DNA from: Rhizobiaceae bacterium
Lineage (GTDB): Bacteria; Pseudomonadota; Alphaproteobacteria; Rhizobiales; Rhizobiaceae
Length of the DNA: 64,000 bases
NCBI GenBank assembly: GCA_017640615.1
Contig: JAEPQK010000002.1
Coordinates: 186,001 to 250,000, forward strand
Direction: 5' to 3'
Below the pieces are notes generated by a model. That model was not told the DNA's origin. It saw only the letters and a program-made list of their open reading frames with translations, and made no database searches. Positions within the stretch are counted from its first letter, which is position 1. Every line of letters begins with the position of its first letter. A program made the translations under genes and the position numbers. Below are positions 42,488 through 50,656 of the stretch, piece by piece.

Positions 42488-44053
42488 ATGGCGGCTGAAC
42501 AGGGAAAGACCGTCGACCTTTCGGTCGCGATGATACTGGACCCGGTGCCAGCCGCGGACTGGCTGGTTATCGCGCCGGTGGCGTTGCCGCTGATATTCGG
42601 CGCGGTTCTTTTGATGCTTCGGCACCGCACGGCAACTCAGCCGCGTGTTGCCATAGCAGCGCTTGCCGCTCTCTTCGCGGTCGATCTTGGCCTTCTGATC
42701 CATGTCTGGACCGGCGGCCCGGTCGTGATGACCATGGGACGCTGGCTGCCGCCATTCGGCATCTCTTTTGTCGCCGACATGCTGGGTGCGACGCTGGTTG
42801 TCACTGCCGGGCTGGTGGCGCTGGTCTGCGGCATTTTCTCGATCGGCACTGTGAACGACATCGGTCGCCGATACGGTTTCTATGCCTTCATGATGTTGAT
42901 GGTCGCGGGCGTGAACGGCTCGTTTCTCACCGGCGACATCTTCAACCTGTATGTCTGGTTCGAGGTTTTCCTGATCTCGTCCTTCGGCCTGATCATTCTG
43001 GGTTCGGGACGCAGACAGATCGATGGCGCGACAAAATATGCTATCCTGAACCTCGTTGCGACAACGCTGTTCCTGATCGCGACCGGCTATCTCTACGGCA
43101 TATTCGGTACGCTCAACATGGCCGACATTGCTCGCAAGGCGCCCGAGCTTCGCGAGACCGCGCCGCTGATGACATTGGCAACGCTTTATCTGGTGGCGTT
43201 CGGCATGAAGGCTGCGGCCTTCCCGCTGAATTTTTGGCTCCCTGCCTCCTACCACACGCCGCGCATCGTAGTGGCGGCGCTTTTCGCCGGCCTGTTGACC
43301 AAGGTCGGTATCTACGCGCTTCTGCGCACGCTGGTAATGCTATTCCCGCCGGAGCGCTCGGTGCTGTCCGGTCTCATCATCTGGCTGGCGATCGGCACCA
43401 TGCTGATCGGCATCTTCGGTGCGCTCGCGCAGAACGACATTCGCCGAGTGCTGGGCTTCGTTGTCGTGTCCGGCATCGGCTCCATGCTGGCAGGCATTGG
43501 GCTCGGATCGGAGGTTGGATTGGCCGGCGCGATTGTCTACGCCGTACATTCCATGCTGGTCATGACGGCGCTTTACCTGCTTGCCGGGCAGATGCGGCGC
43601 GCCGGCGGCAGTTATTCGCTGAGCGATTTGGCCGGGCTCTATCGTAGCCATCCAATGATGGCGGCGATTGCTTTGTTTCTTGTGCTCGCAGCCGCGGGCC
43701 TGCCACCAGGATCCGGCCTCTGGCCAAAAGTGATGCTGGTGCAGGCTTCGCTAGCCGACGGCATTTGGTGGCTTGCGCTTGCGATTCTCGTGACCGGTCT
43801 TTTGACTACACTGGCCCTAGGCCGTGTGTTCGTGCTGGCCTTCTGGCGGGTCAAAGAAGCGGCGGAACGCACGGGATCGGAAATCGCGACGACAGCAAGC
43901 GCGCAAACCGCTGTTTTGATACTCTGTATTCCAGTCGCGGTGATGGGCGTGTGGCCAGAGCCGTTTATCGCGGCTGCGCAAACCGCAGTTGCCGGCCTTC
44001 TTGACCCAGCCACCTATGCCGGCGCGGTATTCCCAGTGGAGGCAGTGCAATGA
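42488..44053 (+). CDS. mrpD: Mrp antiporter subunit D (NuoN/NuoM-like)
   Basis: A 521-residue channel subunit with about fourteen membrane segments. Family blocks include FNLYVWFEVFLISSFGLI, PLNFWLPASYHTPRIVV (lysine-containing proton path nearby) and QNDIRRVLGFVVVSGIG. It provides one of the proton/cation paths of the Mrp complex. The N-terminus is slightly extended (MAAEQGKTVDLSV). Its stop overlaps the mrpE start by four bases (ATGA). Confidence 0.94.
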   Translation: MAAEQGKTVDLSVAMILDPVPAADWLVIAPVALPLIFGAVLLMLRHRTATQPRVAIAALAALFAVDLGLLIHVWTGGPVVMTMGRWLPPFGISFVADMLGATLVVTAGLVALVCGIFSIGTVNDIGRRYGFYAFMMLMVAGVNGSFLTGDIFNLYVWFEVFLISSFGLIILGSGRRQIDGATKYAILNLVATTLFLIATGYLYGIFGTLNMADIARKAPELRETAPLMTLATLYLVAFGMKAAAFPLNFWLPASYHTPRIVVAALFAGLLTKVGIYALLRTLVMLFPPERSVLSGLIIWLAIGTMLIGIFGALAQNDIRRVLGFVVVSGIGSMLAGIGLGSEVGLAGAIVYAVHSMLVMTALYLLAGQMRRAGGSYSLSDLAGLYRSHPMMAAIALFLVLAAAGLPPGSGLWPKVMLVQASLADGIWWLALAILVTGLLTTLALGRVFVLAFWRVKEAAERTGSEIATTASAQTAVLILCIPVAVMGVWPEPFIAAAQTAVAGLLDPATYAGAVFPVEAVQ

Positions 44054-44523
44054 GCCTTTTCCTGATCAACCTGCTACTGGCCATCGCCTGGGCTGCGGTG
44101 TCGGCCTCCTTCACGCTTGCCAATCTGGTCTTCGGTTTCGTGCTGTCTGCCGTTGCGCTTTATTTGATCCGCGAGCAGGTCGGCTATGTCGGCTATCTGA
44201 CCCGCTCCTGGCGGGTGATCTCTCTCGCAGTCCTTTTCGTCTACGAACTGATCCTGTCGGCCTGGCGCGTCACCACACTCGTTCTCTCGCCGCGCATGAA
44301 GGTCGAACCTGGCATATTCGCGTACCCGATGAAGGTGGATCGTGATGGCGAGATCACCTTGCTCGCCAATCTGATCACGCTGACGCCGGGCACGCTGTCG
44401 GTAGATGTTTCGGACGACAGGCGCACGCTCTACGTCCACGCGATTGATTGCTCCGACATCGACAAGACACGTGCAGATATCGCCGAGGGCTTCGAGCGCA
44501 AGATACTGGAGGCGTTCCGGTGA
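44050..44523 (+). CDS. mrpE: Mrp antiporter subunit E
   Basis: A 157-residue protein with two or three N-terminal membrane segments and a cytoplasmic C-terminal domain. The MnhE block [20 protein letters not shown] is intact. ATG 44050 overlaps mrpD by four bases, and its stop overlaps the GTG start of mrpF. Confidence 0.93.
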   Translation: MSLFLINLLLAIAWAAVSASFTLANLVFGFVLSAVALYLIREQVGYVGYLTRSWRVISLAVLFVYELILSAWRVTTLVLSPRMKVEPGIFAYPMKVDRDGEITLLANLITLTPGTLSVDVSDDRRTLYVHAIDCSDIDKTRADIAEGFERKILEAFR

Positions 44524-44852
44524 GCGCAGGCGAACACTTCAGGGAATTCGCGGAGCTGGTTGCACTCGGCCTCCTGAGCCTGTCCTTTCTTCTGACCCTC
44601 TTTCGTTTCGTGGTCGGGCCGACATTACCTGATCGCGTTTTGGCGTTGGACCTGCTGGTTACCGTGGGCATTGGCTACCTGGCAGTGATCGGCGTGCGAA
44701 CCGGTTTCACGCTCTATCTCGATATCGCAATTGCATTGGGTCTTGTCGGGTTCCTCGCGACCGTCGCGTTTGCACGGTTCATCATGTCACGGGGACCGGC
44801 AGGCGAGGAGAGTATCGAAAAGGACCAGCAGCCTGAAGCTGAGAAAACGTGA
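44520..44852 (+). CDS. mrpF: Mrp antiporter subunit F
   Basis: A 110-residue protein with three membrane segments. Family blocks are [19 protein letters not shown] and [17 protein letters not shown] chose GTG 44520, which overlaps the mrpE stop (GTGA), because earlier in-frame starts run through the mrpE coding sequence with no family-like residues. The C-terminal tail is short and charged. Confidence 0.92.
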   Translation: MSAGEHFREFAELVALGLLSLSFLLTLFRFVVGPTLPDRVLALDLLVTVGIGYLAVIGVRTGFTLYLDIAIALGLVGFLATVAFARFIMSRGPAGEESIEKDQQPEAEKT

Positions 44853-45202
44853 TGATGGCTGAAATTCAGAACTATATTTCCGGTATTCTTATCATCGTCG
44901 GCGCGGGATTCGCTCTTGTTGCGACGCTTGGTGTGATCCGGCTGCCCGATATATACTCAAGAATGCATGCGGCATCGAAGGCAGGCACGGTGGGATCCGG
45001 CGCGATGCTGATTGCGCTGGCAGTGTTCGCTGAGGAACCCGCGACGACGCTTCGCGCGCTCGCAGCGGTTGCTTTCGTCATGTTGACGGCACCTGTGTCG
45101 GCTCACCTGCTTGCCAAAGCTGCCTACGCTGCCGGTTACAGGCTTTGGGACAAATCGGTTGTCGATGAAATGCCATCGGCAAAGAAGGAAAATCGAAGCT
45201 GA
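44852..45202 (+). CDS. mrpG: Mrp antiporter subunit G
   Basis: A 116-residue protein with three membrane segments. Family blocks are VGAGFALVATLGVIRLPDIYSRMHAASKAGT and LTAPVSAHLLAKAAY (each split across a membrane segment). The start could be ATG 44852, which overlaps the mrpF stop, or the next codon, also ATG. It is the last gene of the mrp operon; no terminator hairpin follows in the 242-bp spacer before mucR. Confidence 0.92.
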   Translation: MMAEIQNYISGILIIVGAGFALVATLGVIRLPDIYSRMHAASKAGTVGSGAMLIALAVFAEEPATTLRALAAVAFVMLTAPVSAHLLAKAAYAAGYRLWDKSVVDEMPSAKKENRS

Positions 45203-45444
45203 TTTAGGTTGAAGCGCTCCAAGTGACCGCTAAAACTGACAACTTTAGTGTTTTGCATCAATTTGACGCATGTAATTAGTGCGTAGTGAGCCTCAGATAT
45301 AAAGAATGATTTGACTTTCACTTCCGCAGCGGCAAATGAGATAGTGCGGTTGGTTTACATAACGCCGGACAACGGCGGGGACCGCAACTCGAAGTCGAGG
45401 CGCCGAAGCGCTTCACAATTGTGATCTATTGGGGCTACAGAATC

Positions 45445-45867
45445 ATGGAAAACGCAGTTCCTGCACCACAACCCGATGATAATCTCATCGAACTCACCGC
45501 CGATGTAGTTGCCGCCTATGTGAGCAACAATCCGGTACAGATCGGCGACTTGCCGGGTCTTATTTCCGACATCCACGCGGCGCTCGTGCGCGTTGGAGGC
45601 GGCGCGGACGCTGGCCCGGCCGAAAAGCCAAAGCCGGCTGTAAATCCAAAAAAGTCAGTGTTCGAAGACTACATTATCTGTCTCGAAGACGGGAAAAAGT
45701 TCAAGTCGCTCAAGCGTCACCTGATGACTCACTACGGGCTGACCCCGGAAGAGTATCGGGAGAAATGGGGCCTTGAGGCCAACTACCCGATGGTTGCGCC
45801 AAGCTACGCAGCTGCGCGCTCGCAATTGGCCAAGAAGATGGGTCTGGGCCGTAAGCGCAAGTCCTGA
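45445..45867 (+). CDS. mucR: MucR/Ros family zinc-finger transcriptional regulator
   Basis: A 140-residue DNA-binding protein that in rhizobia and Brucella represses exopolysaccharide, motility and virulence genes and its own promoter. The prokaryotic zinc-finger region runs from Cys79 to His97 ([18 protein letters not shown]), followed by [13 protein letters not shown]. The second zinc cysteine of Ros is Asp82 here, as in several MucR proteins. The N-terminal half is the oligomerisation domain. ATG 45445 is chosen over a start eight codons upstream. The 242-bp spacer before it is visibly AT-rich, as expected for MucR autoregulation. A hairpin terminator follows. Confidence 0.94.
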   Translation: MENAVPAPQPDDNLIELTADVVAAYVSNNPVQIGDLPGLISDIHAALVRVGGGADAGPAEKPKPAVNPKKSVFEDYIICLEDGKKFKSLKRHLMTHYGLTPEEYREKWGLEANYPMVAPSYAAARSQLAKKMGLGRKRKS

Positions 45868-45888
45868 CGCTCCCGGACAGGCGAGACT

Positions 45889-46188
45889 TCAAAGGCGGGC
45901 CTCGGGCCCGCCTTTTGATTTTGGGCGAAGCCAATCGAGCGCCTGTTTAAGCGCGATGTGGCGATTGAGATCATAAGACCAGTGGCGCTCCAGCCCACGC
46001 ATTCGCTCGCGTTTCAGTAACCTCTCAAGCCGCACACCGAGCCGAACGCGCTCGCTCGCCGATGCCGCATGCGCAGCGGCAAGGTCGATTCCGCATGAGA
46101 GCTGCAAGGCGTGGCTAATGCGGGCCACCGATGCTTCCGTACTCTTGCGGTCGCGATAGGCAGAAATCTCGGCGTTGAGGTCGGTCAC
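45889..46188 (-). CDS. Hypothetical protein of about 99 residues
   Basis: I do not recognise this family. The protein is charged and helical-looking (AYRDRKSTEASVARISHAL, RVRLGVRLERLLKRERMRG, HWSYDLNRHIALKQALDWL) with no signal or membrane segment. I chose GTG 46188 because GGGAG lies nine bases upstream; a TTG 30 codons earlier would extend it. It is divergent from the candidate gafY gene, with 213 bases between starts, and its stop lies inside the mucR terminator hairpin. Its placement beside mucR and gafY suggests a small regulator or accessory protein, but this is inference. Confidence 0.55.
   Translation of the reverse strand: MTDLNAEISAYRDRKSTEASVARISHALQLSCGIDLAAAHAASASERVRLGVRLERLLKRERMRGLERHWSYDLNRHIALKQALDWLRPKSKGGPEARL
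45891..45916 (+). terminator. Hairpin terminator after mucR
   Basis: Perfect 11-bp stem (AAAGGCGGGCC with GGCCCGCCTTT) with a TCG loop, ending in a short T-run, 23 bases past the mucR stop. Its A-run gives it a U-tract on the other strand too, so it may end transcription from both sides. It overlaps the stop codon of the minus-strand gene at 45889. Confidence 0.8.
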
Positions 46189-46328
46189 AAGCGGAACTCC
46201 CGAATATTGAACTTCGGGAATGATGTCTGCAGCGCTGCCTGCGTGGACAAATAATCCAGTCAAGCTATCGGCCAACAAGAAATAGCTGTTGAATATCAGT
46301 CGGATGTGAATAACGACGCGAATTCGTT

Positions 46329-46343
46329 GTTCGCGTTATGTTC
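46329..46343 (+). promoter_or_regulatory. Candidate LexA (SOS) box GTTC-N7-GTTC upstream of gafY-like gene
   Basis: A perfect match to the alphaproteobacterial LexA direct repeat (GTTC, seven bases, GTTC), centred 66 bases upstream of the GTG at 46402. A possible -10 (TAATAT, 46372-46377) lies 28 bases downstream, so bound LexA would sit at the -35 side of the promoter. A looser inverted repeat (ATAACG at 46310-46315 with CGTTAT at 46334-46339) overlaps it. At equal base frequencies one or two such motifs are expected by chance in 64 kb on both strands, so position is the main support. Confidence 0.6.
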
Positions 46344-46401
46344 ACAATCAAGCCTGCTCACGGTACAAGGATAATATTCCTACCAAAGGGAGGCCTCACC
46401 T

Positions 46402-46809
46402 GTGTCATCTGCAAGTTCAGCGCAAGTATCGCAACATGAAGCTGGTGACGCGCCGGCGCGCTCCTTGCCTGCGGACACGGGTACACGGGAAGAGCGGGTT
46501 GTCGAAGCATGTGACTGTGTAATCGAGATCGCGGCAGCTATTTTCAGCCTCCCGAGCAGGGAGCTACGGCGGCCCGGGCGGTGCGCCGACGCGATTTCAC
46601 GGGTCAGGCAGATCGCAATGTATGTCACGCACGTCGTGCTTGGTCTTTCGATGACTGAGATCGGCAAGGGTTTCGGTCGCGACCGAACAACGGTGATGCA
46701 TGCGTGCCATTTGGTGGAGGATCTGCGCGACGATGACGACTTCGATCAGATCATCGCCCGAGCCGAGCACATTGTGACGGCTGCCTTTCGCGGCCGGATG
46801 CCTGTCTGA
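46402..46809 (+). CDS. DnaA domain IV-like helix-turn-helix protein; candidate GTA activator GafY
   Basis: A 135-residue DNA-binding protein. Its C-terminal part (SRVRQIAMYVTHVVLGLSM then TEIGKGFGRDRTTVMHAC, residues 66-103) closely resembles the DnaA box-binding domain, but the AAA+ part of DnaA is absent. In Rhodobacter capsulatus the GTA activator GafA contains such a domain; in Caulobacter the same function is split into adjacent genes gafY and gafZ. This gene and the next match that arrangement, and a GTA-like head-gene cluster lies 10 kb downstream. GTG 46402 follows AGGGAGG at good spacing. The GafY name is inference. Confidence 0.72.
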   Translation: MSSASSAQVSQHEAGDAPARSLPADTGTREERVVEACDCVIEIAAAIFSLPSRELRRPGRCADAISRVRQIAMYVTHVVLGLSMTEIGKGFGRDRTTVMHACHLVEDLRDDDDFDQIIARAEHIVTAAFRGRMPV

Positions 46810-46830
46810 CGATAATTGCGGGAGACATTG

Positions 46831-47625
46831 ATGAAGACTGACGCGCTACGCATTGCGCGGTTTCTTGCCGTGGGCACGGCATCCTGCGCGCCTGCCGCCA
46901 AACCCGATAAATTGTCGCTGACCAATGGCCGCGGCGCAATTGCAGCACCCTTCAATGTGGTGGCGGATATGGCGAGACGCGGATTGATCGAACAGAGCGC
47001 AGGGAAGGTCGCACTGACCGAAAGCGGCGCGGCGTTTGCACAGAGACATGTCGGCGGCGAGGAGGACTTTCAGAACCAACACAGGGAAATCGCGCAAAAG
47101 CTCCTCGACGTTGATGGATTGAAGACGGTTTTGCGCGTGAATCAAAGCGAATCGCCCCTCTCAGCCATAGCGCGGCGCAAGGATCGTAGAGGCAAGTCTT
47201 TTCTGACCTCGGAGGAGTTCGAAGCCGGAGAGCGTCTCCGCTCGGACTATACGCGTGGGCAGCTTATGCCTGGGCTTGGAGCGAACTGGCGCGCACCGAT
47301 TGCTTCAGGGCGTAGAAGCGGCGAGCGTGGAGGCGCGGCCGAACTGACGGATGTGGCGTTCGCTGCGCGACAGCGCGTGGAGAACGCCGTGGAAGCGGTG
47401 GGCCCTGAACTCTCCGGCGTGCTTCTCGATATCTGTTGTTATCTGAAGGGGCTCGACCTTGTCGAACGCGAGCGCGGCTGGCCTGCGCGCTCGGCCAAGG
47501 TTGTGCTGAAGACAGCGCTCGGCGTTCTGGCGCGACATTATCTGCCGGAGAGCGCGAACCGGAATGCGCATAGGCCGACGATGCTGCACTGGGGCGCTGC
47601 GGACTATCGCCCGAACATCGCCTGA
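46831..47625 (+). CDS. DUF6456 domain protein; candidate GTA activator/antiterminator GafZ
   Basis: A 264-residue protein with a winged-helix-like N-terminus (residues about 1-75, VVADMARRGLIEQSAGKVAL) and a C-terminal DUF6456-type domain (ELTDVAFAARQRVENAVE, SGVLLDICCYLKGL, GWPARSAKVVLKTALGVLARHY). Recalled, not checked: Caulobacter GafZ, the partner of GafY, corresponds to the C-terminal part of R. capsulatus GafA, which contacts RNA polymerase, and acts as an antiterminator. ATG 46831 has GCGGGAGA upstream and is 21 bases after the gafY-like stop, so the two are probably co-transcribed. Convergent with sufE, 6 bases apart. Confidence 0.7.
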   Translation: MKTDALRIARFLAVGTASCAPAAKPDKLSLTNGRGAIAAPFNVVADMARRGLIEQSAGKVALTESGAAFAQRHVGGEEDFQNQHREIAQKLLDVDGLKTVLRVNQSESPLSAIARRKDRRGKSFLTSEEFEAGERLRSDYTRGQLMPGLGANWRAPIASGRRSGERGGAAELTDVAFAARQRVENAVEAVGPELSGVLLDICCYLKGLDLVERERGWPARSAKVVLKTALGVLARHYLPESANRNAHRPTMLHWGAADYRPNIA

Positions 47626-47631
47626 ACGGAC

Positions 47632-48069
47632 CTAGGCGGGCGCGCCGTCACTGATGGCGGCCTGCGCTTCGTCGCGAATGCGTTTGACCATGGAGCGCAG
47701 GCCATTGGCTCGCTGCGGTGTGAGGTGCTCGTCGAGCCCGAACTGCCGGAACACGGCCTCGGCGTCAGTCTCGGCAATCTTAGAGGCTGCACGCCCTGAA
47801 AAGAGAGCGAGGACGATTGCGACTAGGCCACGCACGATATGTGCATCGGAATCGCCGCGAAGATGAAGGACAGGATCGGCACCGCCCTCACGGTCGACGG
47901 CCAGCCACACCTGGCTGACGCAGCCGCGCACCTTGTGTGCGTCATCGCGTAGTTCTTCAGGGTAGGGCTCGAGGGCCGCCCCGAGATCGATGATGTAGCG
48001 GTAACGCTCTTCCCAGTCGTCGAGAAACTCGAAATCCTGGCGAATGCTTTCAATGGACGTATCGGTCAT
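47632..48069 (-). CDS. sufE: SufE family cysteine desulfuration protein
   Basis: Accepts sulfur from the cysteine desulfurase SufS and passes it on for Fe-S cluster assembly. The 145-residue protein begins FLDDWEERYRYIIDLG and has the active-site cysteine at about residue 50 in VRGCVSQVWL. LTPQRANGLRSMVKRI at the C-terminus is typical. ATG 48069 is preferred over a start three codons upstream. No other suf genes are in the window. Confidence 0.94.
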   Translation of the reverse strand: MTDTSIESIRQDFEFLDDWEERYRYIIDLGAALEPYPEELRDDAHKVRGCVSQVWLAVDREGGADPVLHLRGDSDAHIVRGLVAIVLALFSGRAASKIAETDAEAVFRQFGLDEHLTPQRANGLRSMVKRIRDEAQAAISDGAPA

Positions 48070-48119
48070 GGCCCTCATTTAAGGGGAGAGGGCCTGTTCG
48101 TCACGCGAATCCGGCGGAA

Positions 48120-48434
48120 TTATTCGCCCGCGGGCACGCTGCCGGTGGTGATTTCGGTGTCGGTCTCGGCGGTGTCCGGCTCTTCGATCGCTGCCATCGC
48201 CATACGGGCGCCTTCGCGGGCACGCACGCCAATTGTATGGATGGCCGACTTTCCGATCGCGCAAACCTCAGGCTTGCGCTCGCACATGCCGGAAATGTCG
48301 CCGATCGCGCCGCGTGCAGCTGCGAATGCCTCGAACGGGCCGATCGTGTCTTCGCCGTTTGCGTCGTTGCCGCCCAGCGGTACGAGCAGAAGTACCAGCG
48401 AAAGCCAGAATGCAGATCGAATGATAAAACCCAT
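48120..48434 (-). CDS. DUF5330 family exported or membrane-anchored small protein
   Basis: A 104-residue protein starting MGFIIRSAFWLSLVLLLVPLGG, which serves as signal peptide or membrane anchor. The mature part has a two-cysteine motif (MCERKPEVC) and KSAIHTIGVRAREGARMA. I recall this layout as DUF5330 in Rhizobiales. ATG 48434 is chosen because it puts the hydrophobic segment at the N-terminus. Function unknown. Its upstream region contains a CtrA box. Confidence 0.8.
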   Translation of the reverse strand: MGFIIRSAFWLSLVLLLVPLGGNDANGEDTIGPFEAFAAARGAIGDISGMCERKPEVCAIGKSAIHTIGVRAREGARMAMAAIEEPDTAETDTEITTGSVPAGE

Positions 48435-48862
48435 AACGTCCCTCTTGTGGCGCTCCCCACGCCTGTTCATGGCGGGAAAGCTAGCCGGCAGAAACGAAGG
48501 GCAGCTTGAGCGACGGCCGCAGTTTTTAGCGAGTTTTGATTCGAATTTTATCGAACCCGGTTCGAGATAACTTCGATTCAAATGCGAACAGTACACTTAA
48601 TCAGCCGTTAACCATGTAAGATGTTGAGAACGTTGGATTTCCTGAAAACGGACGGTGGTTCGCCCGGCATATTTCGGTGGGAATGCGGTGGGCAGGCAGC
48701 CTTACCCTTCATTTACCATCCCACGAACTCTATCGGCATTTGAGGTAATTCCGGCCAAGTTTCCGCGATTCATGGAGCCGGACGCGGGCGGATTTATCCA
48801 TTCCTTAAAAGCTGGATGCGAGGCTCGCACTCAACCAATTCGACCCGCCAGGCGGGCACAGT
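48435..48862. other. Divergent intergenic region, 428 bp, with CtrA box
   Basis: Separates the DUF5330 gene (minus) and the histidine kinase gene (plus). The middle (about 48530-48640) is clearly AT-richer than its surroundings and contains the inverted repeat TTCGAATTTTATCGAA near 48540 and a CtrA box at 48597-48611. Reading frames crossing 48655-48862 on the plus strand look like artefacts of the kinase gene's other frame. No RNA gene recognised. Confidence 0.5.
48597..48611. promoter_or_regulatory. Candidate CtrA box TTAA-N7-TTAA(CCAT)
   Basis: A perfect TTAA, seven bases, TTAA match, extended to TTAACCAT as in strong CtrA sites. It is 163 bases upstream of the DUF5330 gene and 252 bases upstream of the kinase gene. 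In a GC-rich genome this motif is rare by chance. CtrA is the master cell-cycle response regulator of alphaproteobacteria, and the kinase downstream is of the type that feeds into it. Confidence 0.6.
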
Positions 48863-50656
48863 GTGAGCGCGTTCAGTTTGAGTACCACGATTGCCCGAAA
48901 CGGATCCTGGCTGGCCGGCATCGAAGCCGGCTGCGAACGCCTGGTCTCCGCCGAGGTCACAGACGACAAGGAACGCGGCAGCAGCAAGCGGCTTGTCAGC
49001 CTTCTTCTCGCAGCGCCTTTCGTTATCGCACCGGCCATTGCACCGGCTCTGGCAGCCGTCCTGTCTGGTCCCTTGCTTCTGGCCGCGACATGCGCGGTGT
49101 TTGCCTTTGTCTGGATTGCCGCGGCCATCGCGGCGAGCGGCGCGCGCAGGGTGGTAGAGCCTGTGCTTCTTTGCGCAGGTGTGGTGGCAACGGCGACTGC
49201 TGTCGCGGGCGGTGGCGGCTTTGCCTCGCCGGCCGCACTTCTGGCTGCAGCCCTGGTGTTCGAGCCATGGTGGGTAGAAAAATCGCGCGGCCGCACGATT
49301 GTTGGCGGTGTCGCAGCGGTCGGTGCTCTTGCGGTGTCGGCAGTTGCTGCCCCAATCCTAGCGTCGACATGGCTGACCGGTTCGATCTGGGTTTGGCTGG
49401 CGCCGGCGCTATACTCCCTCGTGACGCTGCCTCGGATCATGGCATACCGTACTCATGCCGGTGAGACGCCTGTTGTCGCGGATAACCTCGACCAGCAGTT
49501 CGATGCGGCCGTGTTGAAGCTTTCGCGCAATGGCGAGGTGATCGATGCAACCGCTGCCGCAGGTGCTCTGTTCGCCATGCCCGGCGGCCTGCTTGCCGGC
49601 CGCTCACTTTTTGAACGCGTGCATGTTGCCGACCGCGTGGCGCTGATGAACGCACTCGCCAATTTCGAAGCGGGTGAGTCTGGGCCATCGCTCGAACTGC
49701 ATGTACGGGTGCGCGATAAACAGGCGACCGATGAGCGCTTTGTGCCGGTGACGCTGGAGCCTCTGCGGTTGCAGGCCGGTGGTGAGCTCACGCTTCTTGT
49801 ACGCGAAGTGACCGAGCTAGCTGGACTCCGCAGCGAATTGGCTGCCGCACGTGAAGCGGCGGAGAGTATCGAAGTGGCGAAGAGCCGGTTCCTTGCGGCG
49901 GTTAGCCACGAGCTACGGACGCCGCTCAACGCAATTATCGGATTTTCCGACATGATGCTGAACGATCTGGCCGGCAGCCTGGCAGATCGTCAGCGCGAAT
50001 ATATCGGCATGATTAGCCAGTCGGGCCACCATCTTCTCTCGGTCGTGAATGCGATCCTCGACGTATCGAAAATCGAATCGGGAGCTTATGGCATCCGGCC
50101 GGAACCGTTCCTGGTAACCGACGCCGTTGATCTATGCGGTTCCATGATGGCTCAGCAGGCCGAGGAGAACGGCCTCGACCTTAACGTGACGGTGCGCCCG
50201 GGTGTGAGCGAATTGGTTGCAGACCGCCGCGCCGTGCAACAGATCATCATCAACCTGCTGACCAACGCGATCAAATTCACGCCTGAGGGGGGATCGGTGT
50301 CGCTCGAGGTCTATCGACTTGGCAGCACCGTCAGTTTTGTAGTGACTGATACGGGTATCGGCATCGAGAAAGACGACCTGTCGAAGCTTGGTCAGCCCTT
50401 CACGCAGCTCAGCAACGACGTGTCGCGTCAGTTCGAAGGCGCGGGGCTCGGCCTGTCGCTGGTGAAGGGCTTGGTGGCGCTGCACGGTGGCGCCCTGGAG
50501 ATTTCAAGCGAGATAGGCGAAGGCACCGAGGTGAAGGTGACGCTTCCGGTAGATGGACCGGAACAACAGCAAGAGGAGCCGCAGCTTGCAGCACAGCTGC
50601 CACGCGCGCAGCCGACATTGAGGATGGAAGATGAGAAAGTCCGTAAGACAGCTTGA
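48863..50656 (+). CDS. Membrane sensor histidine kinase with PAS domain (DivJ/PdhS-like)
   Basis: A 597-residue kinase. The N-terminal part (about residues 40-195) has six or so membrane segments. A PAS-like region (about 205-310) is followed by the HisKA domain with the phosphorylated His at about residue 349 (FLAAVSHELRTPLNAIIGFS). The HATPase domain shows the N box (QIIINLLTNAIKF), G1 (DTGIGIEKDD) and G2 (GAGLGLSLVKGL). This H-box is that of the DivJ/PleC/PdhS kinases acting on DivK in the CtrA pathway; assignment within that group is inference. GTG 48863 is the start. The 3' end overlaps the next gene by 26 bases. Confidence 0.85.
   Translation: MSAFSLSTTIARNGSWLAGIEAGCERLVSAEVTDDKERGSSKRLVSLLLAAPFVIAPAIAPALAAVLSGPLLLAATCAVFAFVWIAAAIAASGARRVVEPVLLCAGVVATATAVAGGGGFASPAALLAAALVFEPWWVEKSRGRTIVGGVAAVGALAVSAVAAPILASTWLTGSIWVWLAPALYSLVTLPRIMAYRTHAGETPVVADNLDQQFDAAVLKLSRNGEVIDATAAAGALFAMPGGLLAGRSLFERVHVADRVALMNALANFEAGESGPSLELHVRVRDKQATDERFVPVTLEPLRLQAGGELTLLVREVTELAGLRSELAAAREAAESIEVAKSRFLAAVSHELRTPLNAIIGFSDMMLNDLAGSLADRQREYIGMISQSGHHLLSVVNAILDVSKIESGAYGIRPEPFLVTDAVDLCGSMMAQQAEENGLDLNVTVRPGVSELVADRRAVQQIIINLLTNAIKFTPEGGSVSLEVYRLGSTVSFVVTDTGIGIEKDDLSKLGQPFTQLSNDVSRQFEGAGLGLSLVKGLVALHGGALEISSEIGEGTEVKVTLPVDGPEQQQEEPQLAAQLPRAQPTLRMEDEKVRKTA

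Noticed and set aside
48655-49464. Plus-strand 269-codon frame across the kinase start
   Set aside because: Out-of-frame with the kinase and Arg/Cys/Gly-rich; the kinase frame has clear membrane segments here.
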